Part shown: positions 58,430-64,000 of the stretch, one piece after another
How the letters are laid out: every line of letters starts with the position of its first letter
How positions within the stretch are numbered: the first letter of the stretch is position 1
Assembly: GCA_037951105.1 (NCBI GenBank)
Contig: JBAMJV010001834.1
Coordinates: 91,001-155,000, forward strand
Length of the DNA stretch: 64,000 nt
Direction of reading: 5' to 3'
Origin: Echinarachnius parma
Lineage: Eukaryota; Echinodermata; Echinoidea; Clypeasteroida; Echinarachniidae
The notes under the pieces: generated by a model
Told to the model about the DNA's origin: nothing
The model's input: the letters and a program-made list of their open reading frames with translations, nothing else
Database searches by the model: none
Program-made: the position numbers and the translations under genes

Positions 58430-58690
58430 ATGCAATCTTAGAAACGTAAAGCATACACTCTACTAAATCATATAAATATTCTTTGAAGTCAGCATTAATT
58501 ATTTTGTTCTTTATCCTACTTGTTCTTATTTGTGTAAACTATAACATTTTGTGTTTGTTCTCACTTTGTCTTTAAACCTACTTGTTCTTATTTTTGTAAA
58601 CTATAACATATTTTGATGTAAATTATATTTTGTTAACAATATGATTTGTATGACAGTTTGTCAATGAAAAAATAAAAATAAAAATGGTCG
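58430..58690 (+). mobile_element. Possible non-LTR retroposon 3' end
   Basis: AT-rich, with an internal direct repeat (CTACTTGTTCTTATTT.TGTA twice), ending CAATGAAAAAATAAAAATAA and a short A-rich repeat. No coding part. Confidence 0.35.
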
Positions 58691-58814
58691 ATTCCAACGA
58701 AAGGGTACATGGCATGCACAGACAAAGACAAAGACCTACTAGATTTTTTGCAAATAAATATGTTTTAATCACCAACTATGTGAAAGAATATACGATAACA
58801 TATCTGTTAATGTA

Positions 58815-59205
58815 AAGCTTTGGAAAAACTGCTTAGAAATTGACTATTTGAGCATTAAGCATGTTAAAAGGTTCGAAATACAGCGATCTGTAATACCACA
58901 GATCATTCAATTAAACCGCATACGCTGCGTGCGAAAGTTATGCGAGCGCACGTGTGCACGACATATTGGGCTTGTCGAACCTGCAGCCCAGCGGAGCAGC
59001 GCGAACGGGCGGTGAATTTAGGCCAAATCTCCCTTGCCTGCTGACGACTTGAATTGCGGTTCCACCGATATTTCTGCATGTAACAATACTTAAGATTCGA
59101 ATTTTACCGCACAAGCCTTTGTTATACTAATTCAACACTATTGATCAATTAGTTTGGCCAATATAGATGTTTTCAGTAACTTTCCCAATACTGTTATTTG
59201 GCTTT
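58815..59205 (+). repeat. Dispersed repeat family I, copy 3
   Basis: CTTTGGAAAAACTGCTTAGA at the left, GCGCGAACGGGCGGTGAATT in the centre, and TTGATCAATTAGTTTGGCCA followed by ATATAGATGTTTTC at the right. It is the longest copy without internal duplication. Confidence 0.82.
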
Positions 59206-60085
59206 AACATATGACCCTCCAACTTAAGTAACTAACTAGGGTTAAATAAGTAGGTACCGACCAGCTTTAATTGATTGTTACTCAGTAAACAGATATCATG
59301 GAACTAAGCTATCGGGGTTTCATGAATATTGGCCCAGGTTAGTATCATGTTTGATCACATAGAAGCGTCAAGGAACACTAAAAATGTATTTGTATCCCCC
59401 TGTGTACTTTATATCGGGACCAATAAGTTCTGCTATGTCTGCAGTGATTGAATCTAAACCCACTCATTTGTTGTGTTTTTTAAACGGAAAACAGACGAAT
59501 CAACATTTTAACGGTATCGTACCCGGGAGTAAACCCTTGTCTAGTGGCGTGGCTATTCTTCGCCGTCTGCAGCCAGTTACATATTTCCAACATCCTGAAC
59601 ATAGATCGAACTTACTGTGCGTGCAGAAATCATTCACACAGTCACTGTTTTACGAGTAAAAAAATCTATTATTATTCTATCAGCAGATTGTGTAAGATGT
59701 TTTAGCTCAGTCATGTTATCTATTTTAAGAAAATTGTATTTTGTGTCATTCGGAAAGTGCAAAGCGAAAAAAAACCCCAAAGCGGCATTTTCAGTTAAGC
59801 ACGTTAATCTTTACACACCCCCGCATACTGCTAGATAGCCACGCCCTTACACCCGGGTACAATATTGTGTTAGACAGTTGTTTTCATAAAATTAGGGACA
59901 TTGTTCCATATGATACCCGACTATCAAATAACATTCAAATTCCAAATTATTTTTAAGTACAATTTTCTCGCTCCACAATTATGTATATCGGTCAAATACG
60001 AAATTGCCTCATACTTGGAGATTTCAAAAAGAAATATCAAAAATGACTTATTATTTCATATAGTTGCACCCAATAACAAAGATTC
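59206..60085. other. Unassigned; short open frames only
   Basis: Several overlapping frames of 60-90 codons in different phases, none with recognisable domains. Because a retroposon-like 3' tail follows, this may be its decayed upstream part, but no reverse-transcriptase motif is visible. Confidence 0.4.
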
Positions 60086-60089
60086 ATAA

Positions 60090-60293
60090 CTTGCCATTTC
60101 CCCGTTTTGTACGATGCAGTTTGTCATGTTTGTCATTGCTTATCTTGTTTTGTTTTGGGGCTTTTTGGTATTTGCATTTAATTTCGATATAATTATATAT
60201 ATTGAATTTATATTTCTTATGATACACCTTTCACATGCCATATTGGCCTCAGTGTGGAAATAAAATTAATTTAATTGAATTGAATTTAATTGT
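60090..60293 (+). mobile_element. Probable non-LTR retroposon 3' end
   Basis: Ends GGAAATAAAATTAATTTAAT followed by TGAAT-type repeats, an AATAAA plus short tandem tail. Confidence 0.5.
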
Positions 60294-60378
60294 TATAAAT
60301 CTAGAACACACATTGTTTCTTGCTTTATCTTTGTATACCTGACAGAAAGAAGAAAGAACATGATCTTTGTGTTATTAA

Positions 60379-60749
60379 AGGGACTTACATTATCCAAATC
60401 CTCAAAATCCAATTGGAATTCTGGCGGTTCCCTCATACCTTGTTGTATTCGGATTAACAATGAAATCATGGGACAGCTTTCGGTTTTTCAAATTTCCCTT
60501 TCGTTAAAAAGATATTTACGATTGAAGTTTTCAGATGTTAAATAATCCAACGGATCGCGCAAACTGTGTACAAAGTGAGTGCAATGAGTCTGTGTGAATA
60601 TCACTTTGCATTTCTGCTCATTACTCGGCCATATAACGTCCATTTGACTTGAAATTTTCACACAATACCCTGTGGACAAATAACAGCAATATACATTGTA
60701 CCAACCATTTATTATTTTTTGCACATATCAACAAAGTTACTAGATCCCT
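60379..60749 (+). mobile_element. Family A (TTAA) MITE, long form
   Basis: AGGGACTTACATTATCCAAA to GTTACTAGATCCCT, flanked by TTAA at 60375-60378 and 60750-60753. The interior adds CCCTCATACCTTGTTGTATT and TTTCGTTAAAAAGATATTTA relative to the 48.6-kb short form. Confidence 0.87.
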
Positions 60750-60769
60750 TTAAAATATACAGTATTCAA

Positions 60770-61420
60770 AATATCTTGCTTTATATTCGTTTCTGAAGAC
60801 AAATTTTCAATACAGAATAAACTTATTGTATCAAAATAGTTCAGAAATAGATTGAATCATCCATAAATATGAATATATCTGATAGGAATAAATCTTGGGG
60901 CCCAACATGTATTCAATAATTGGAACAAATATGTATACATCCTACATATTTTAAAGATATAACAAAGCGGCTTTCAGTTTTTGATGGCCTCTCTATTGAG
61001 TAATTATTTTAACCAGACATCACATTTGATTTGATTTGATTTGATTTGAATTTATTTCCATATTTCACAAATAAATTTTGAACAAGTAATTATACAAACA
61101 AACAATACATTCAAAAACGAAATACAATTAAATAAATTAATTGAAGACTAAAATACAATAAAATATTACATAATCAACAATTTGTTTGTAATTAACATAA
61201 CGTGAAATATGGGGAACCAAAAAGAAGCAATGCATTCACTTTTGTTTTTAAAAAGAAAAAAAAGTTTAAACTCTCAGCTGTCTGGAGGGTGCCCCGTGTC
61301 TTAACGGCTGCTTTTTTAATGAAAACAACCTCGTAACCTGGCCGTTTACATGTTTTTTTCTTCTAACATTCAAGCAGTCACTACAATTCAGTGTGACCAG
61401 AAATGTACTATCCCTTAAAC
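60770..61420. mobile_element. Family B MITE, diverged, split by a retroposon tail
   Basis: AGTTCAGAAATAGATTGAAT, CTTGGGGCCCAACATGTATT and GTACTATCCCTTAAAC follow the family order. At 61022-61150 a minus-strand tail (GGAAATAAATTCAAATCAAA and ATCAA repeats) interrupts it. Confidence 0.7.
61022..61150 (-). mobile_element. Probable non-LTR retroposon 3' end inside a family B MITE
   Basis: On the minus strand GAAATATGGAAATAAATTCA leads into (AAATC)n. The 5' limit is approximate. Confidence 0.5.
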
Positions 61421-61842
61421 CAACATGGCTGATATTGGTATCATTTTGTTGTTGAAATATAAACCATATCTAATGAAACAAAATTGGTCTCATCCATATT
61501 TTATGGGAATTATGCCATTCCGTTTTATTTGGGCCATGCTGTATTGGCGTGACCCTTTGACTAATACCTATAATTATGAAACCTGAAGTACATCTTGCAA
61601 CGTTGATTCAACTGCCAGGGATCACCCAAATTAATGCAAGTTGTAAATCGATAAAATGACAAAAACATATCGAAAGTCACTGACTGTTAGTACCATTAAA
61701 ACATGCAAATGTATGGGGAGCGAAGGGCTTCCAATTCTGCCAGAAATTTCTTTGAGACCAATTCGAAAAATAATGGGAGCCTATTATAATATGGTGTATG
61801 TTAGCTTGGGATTGTTTCAAACAGATGGAGAATAAATCTTAC
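61421..61842. other. No gene seen
   Basis: AT-rich, no supported feature. Confidence 0.55.
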
Positions 61843-61990
61843 CTATAAATTCGTCAATGAAGATTCGAAGCAGTTGAAGTCGGTTGGTTGCAGGTTAGAC
61901 TCGGAGTGATGCTCTGGGGTGGTCTGGTCTGGTGTGCTTCAGATCGTCAGAATGATGAGACGTCGAACATTGTCGAATTCGGTAGACGTT
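61843..61990 (-). other. Candidate non-coding 5' exon of the discoidin gene
   Basis: On the minus strand a stretch of balanced composition ends in GAATTTATAG|GTAAGA, a strong donor with no open frame before it. The discoidin exon 1 has a plausible acceptor (TCGTTGTAG) just upstream of its ATG. A 4-kb first intron joining the two is possible but unproven; its 5' limit is not defined. Confidence 0.35.
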
Positions 61991-62235
61991 TATGAACATT
62001 TTCAGGTACAGTTTGGATAACAGTCATCACCATGAACCATGAAACATAATAGTTCCCCCTAATAATACAGTCTGTCAATATTCCCATCATATATTTTGTT
62101 TGATTGGGGATTAGTTCGGGATAGCAAAATTGCTTGTTTGCCTTACTACACGTGCTGCGTGTGAACTTTTCCTTCGAGCATCCATTTTAACCCATTTAGG
62201 ACTAACTGATTTTCTTATAACATGCACTTCCGTAG

Positions 62236-62806
62236 ACTGCAGTTTGGATAATATCACGGGACTTATATTTGTGGTAAATATTGGCATCGTAATTATTATG
62301 TTAGTGATTATTGTGAATTATAGTGAAAGATAGCGCTTTTATACCCAAGGATAGTTTGGTATATACTATACAGGGTGGCCTGTTATTTGGCATCTTTTGC
62401 TTGTCATATAATATACATTGTGAGCATTCTTTACAATTTGTGGTTTAGCTAATGAATGCAAATGTATTGTTCACTTCAACCTATGACAAGCGAAATATGC
62501 GAAATAACATTCCAAGTTGTGTTGAAATCGGTGAAATTTGAACCCTGACATCGGATCACACAAAGAGACCTAGAACGAAAACTAAACCAAATAGCTGATC
62601 TTAGTATTATTTTGCACAATGAAAGATTCCCCACCCGGTGAAACTAGTCATTCCTCCTAACATTTCGAGAAGTATGCCGTTCCTTTTTTGGGCCACCCTG
62701 TACAGCAATAGCAAAAAAACCTTGGGTATAAACGCGCTATTATTCATGCCAATGTTTACCAAAAATATAAGGTTTCAAGCTCCCGTGATATTATCCAAAC
62801 TGCAGT
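62236..62806. mobile_element. Older palindromic element carrying a nested MITE
   Basis: Left arm ACTGCAGTTTGGATAATATC (62236) is mirrored by GATATTATCCAAACTGCAGT (62787-62806). TATACCCAAGG (62340) and CCTTGGGTATA (62720) mark the inner ends of the arms. Confidence 0.85.
62371..62700. mobile_element. Tc1/mariner-like MITE, 330 bp, nested, TA target duplication
   Basis: Ends CAGGGTGGCC and GGCCACCCTG, flanked by TA at 62369-62370 and 62701-62702. It lies inside the palindrome at 62236-62806. No transposase. Confidence 0.85.
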
Positions 62807-63102
62807 TTTTAAAAATACAAATTGCAAGATAAATGAAAATGTGTTGCAATTAGCTATCATACAAATCAATAATAATTTGTTTCAATTAATCCATTTTATC
62901 ATAAAGAATGTATATGTAATTATAATATCTTCACTGTTAATTACGGTTCTTTGTAATGTATAAATAAGGTTATTAATGAGGGTATCATTTACAGATTGTA
63001 CTAAGTACGGTTTTATTCTCAATATTTAATATTGCTTTATCTTTTGAAGTCCACCTAATGCCACACTGCCTTTAATTTGGGCAAACTGCCTGAGATGATT
63101 AA

Positions 63103-63470
63103 ATGGATTTAGTAACATTGTCTGAATCCACAAAACGTACTTTAGTGGTTCTCTCATATACCTTGTTGTATACTTATTACCACTAGAAGCTTGGAACATG
63201 TTTTGGTTTTTCAAATTTTTCCTTTCGCTAAAAAGAAATTTACGATTGAGGACTTCGGAGTTTTAACTATATATCCACTGGATAGTCATAACTGTGTGCA
63301 ATGTCAGTGCAATTAGTTAACAAACATCATTTTGCATTTTTGCTTAACATCCATTTAACCTGAAATGTTCACACAATAGTCAGATCATAATCAGATCCAA
63401 ATCACAAAACTTCACATTATACCAACCATTTATCACTTTCTGCACATGCCAACAAGGTTACTAGATCCCT
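63103..63470 (+). mobile_element. Family A (TTAA) MITE, long form, left end diverged
   Basis: TTTAGTAACATTGTCTGAAT to GTTACTAGATCCCT, with TTAA at 63099-63102 and 63471-63474. Interior order is the same as in the 60.4-kb copy. Confidence 0.85.
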
Positions 63471-63489
63471 TTAATGCTTCATCGATCCA

Positions 63490-64000
63490 CGAGTTAAGTG
63501 CGTATCTCACCGGCGGAGACGTCGCCGCGACTGCCGCGGTAGTCGCGGCGACTCGGGAGACCCGAAAATGGTTTGCAATCTCACCAAGGCGAAGTCTCGG
63601 AGACGTCTCCGCGACGTATCCATGGAAGCAGGAACAAACTGTACCAAATGATAAAGAACTCAGTCACGTGGTCTCTAAAGTGGGTCAAGCAACGTCAAGT
63701 AGTGTCGCGGAGACGTCTCCGCAACGTCTCCTCTCAGTCGCCTTGGTCTCCAGTAGGTCGCGGCGACGTCTCCCCAGTCGCGGACAAAATTAGTCTCCGC
63801 GACTGATGGAGACGTCACGGAGACGTCTCCGAGACCTGCTGGAGACTGAAAAAGTCTAAACAAAAATCGAACATGTTTGATTTTCCTGCGACTCCCCGGA
63901 GACCCGGCTAGTCTCCAGGAGACGTCGCGGCGACGTCGCGGAGACGTCTCCGCGACCAGCGGAGACTGAGTCGCCAACTAGTCGCCAACTAGTCTCCAGC
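63490..64000. repeat. CpG-rich block of GTCGCGG/GAGACGTCTCC palindromes
   Basis: Built largely from GTCGCGG, GGAGACGTCTCC and AGTCTCC words. It includes a hairpin with 12-bp arms (GTCGCCGCGACT with AGTCGCGGCGAC, about 63520-63551) and a 22-bp perfect palindrome near 63930-63952 centred on GAGACGTCTC. It contrasts sharply with its AT-rich surroundings. It continues past the window edge. Confidence 0.9.

Noticed and set aside
59384-60089. Chain of 60-90-codon frames as a split gene
   Set aside because: Phases differ, no splice sites link them, and no domain was recognised; at best a decayed retroposon.
63446-63977. 100-115-codon frames in the CpG-rich block
   Set aside because: Both strands are open because of palindromic GTCTCC/GTCGCG words; no signal of coding.

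Overview
The window looks like nuclear DNA of a marine invertebrate, most likely an echinoderm. It is AT-rich, with short exons, GT-AG introns up to 9 kb, animal-type proteins, and very many short palindromic transposon derivatives. The echinoderm assignment is inference from overall repeat style and gene content. No prokaryotic features were seen.

Three protein-coding genes can be reconstructed. (1) Positions 380-2961, plus strand: the last four coding exons of a PLP-dependent phospho-lyase of the ETNPPL/PHYKPL type. They include the PLP-binding lysine and a long acidic, lysine/arginine-rich C-terminal tail. (2) Positions 17727-31976, minus strand: a complete six-exon gene for a mitochondrial MTHFD2-type methylenetetrahydrofolate dehydrogenase/cyclohydrolase (343 aa, all phases consistent). 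(3) Positions 53144-57676, minus strand: a complete five-exon gene for a small secreted single-discoidin-domain protein (205 aa), with a possible non-coding 5' exon near 61.85 kb. Genes 1 and 2 converge across about 14.8 kb of repeat-rich DNA. Nothing suggests that the three genes share a pathway, apart from gene 2 acting in mitochondrial one-carbon metabolism.

Region by region: 1-3.2 kb, gene 1; 3.6-17.6 kb, intergenic DNA with a 175-bp tandem duplication, a 46-bp tandem repeat, a 24-unit minisatellite whose unit resembles a shortened tRNA, a pogo-like MITE, nested palindromes and a 151-bp-periodic repeat that carries nuclear-receptor-type motifs; 17.7-32 kb, gene 2, whose 9-kb second intron holds a 0.5-kb purine tract and a 3.2-kb stretch in which one 13-bp motif recurs about nine times; 32-53 kb, no recognisable host gene, but MITEs, foldback elements, microsatellites, a non-LTR retrotransposon fragment, a large compound palindrome (39.1-41.4 kb) and an irregular 16-18-bp repeat array (41.9-42.3 kb); 53-58 kb, gene 3; 58-64 kb, more repeats, ending in a CpG-rich block of short palindromes.

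The dominant theme is non-autonomous transposons. Several families end in TTAA followed by AGGG (piggyBac-like target site), and others end in TA-flanked mariner/pogo-type repeats. Nested insertions and paralogous empty sites allow target sites and relative ages to be read directly. All work was done by eye; family names rest on termini and target sites, not on database matches.
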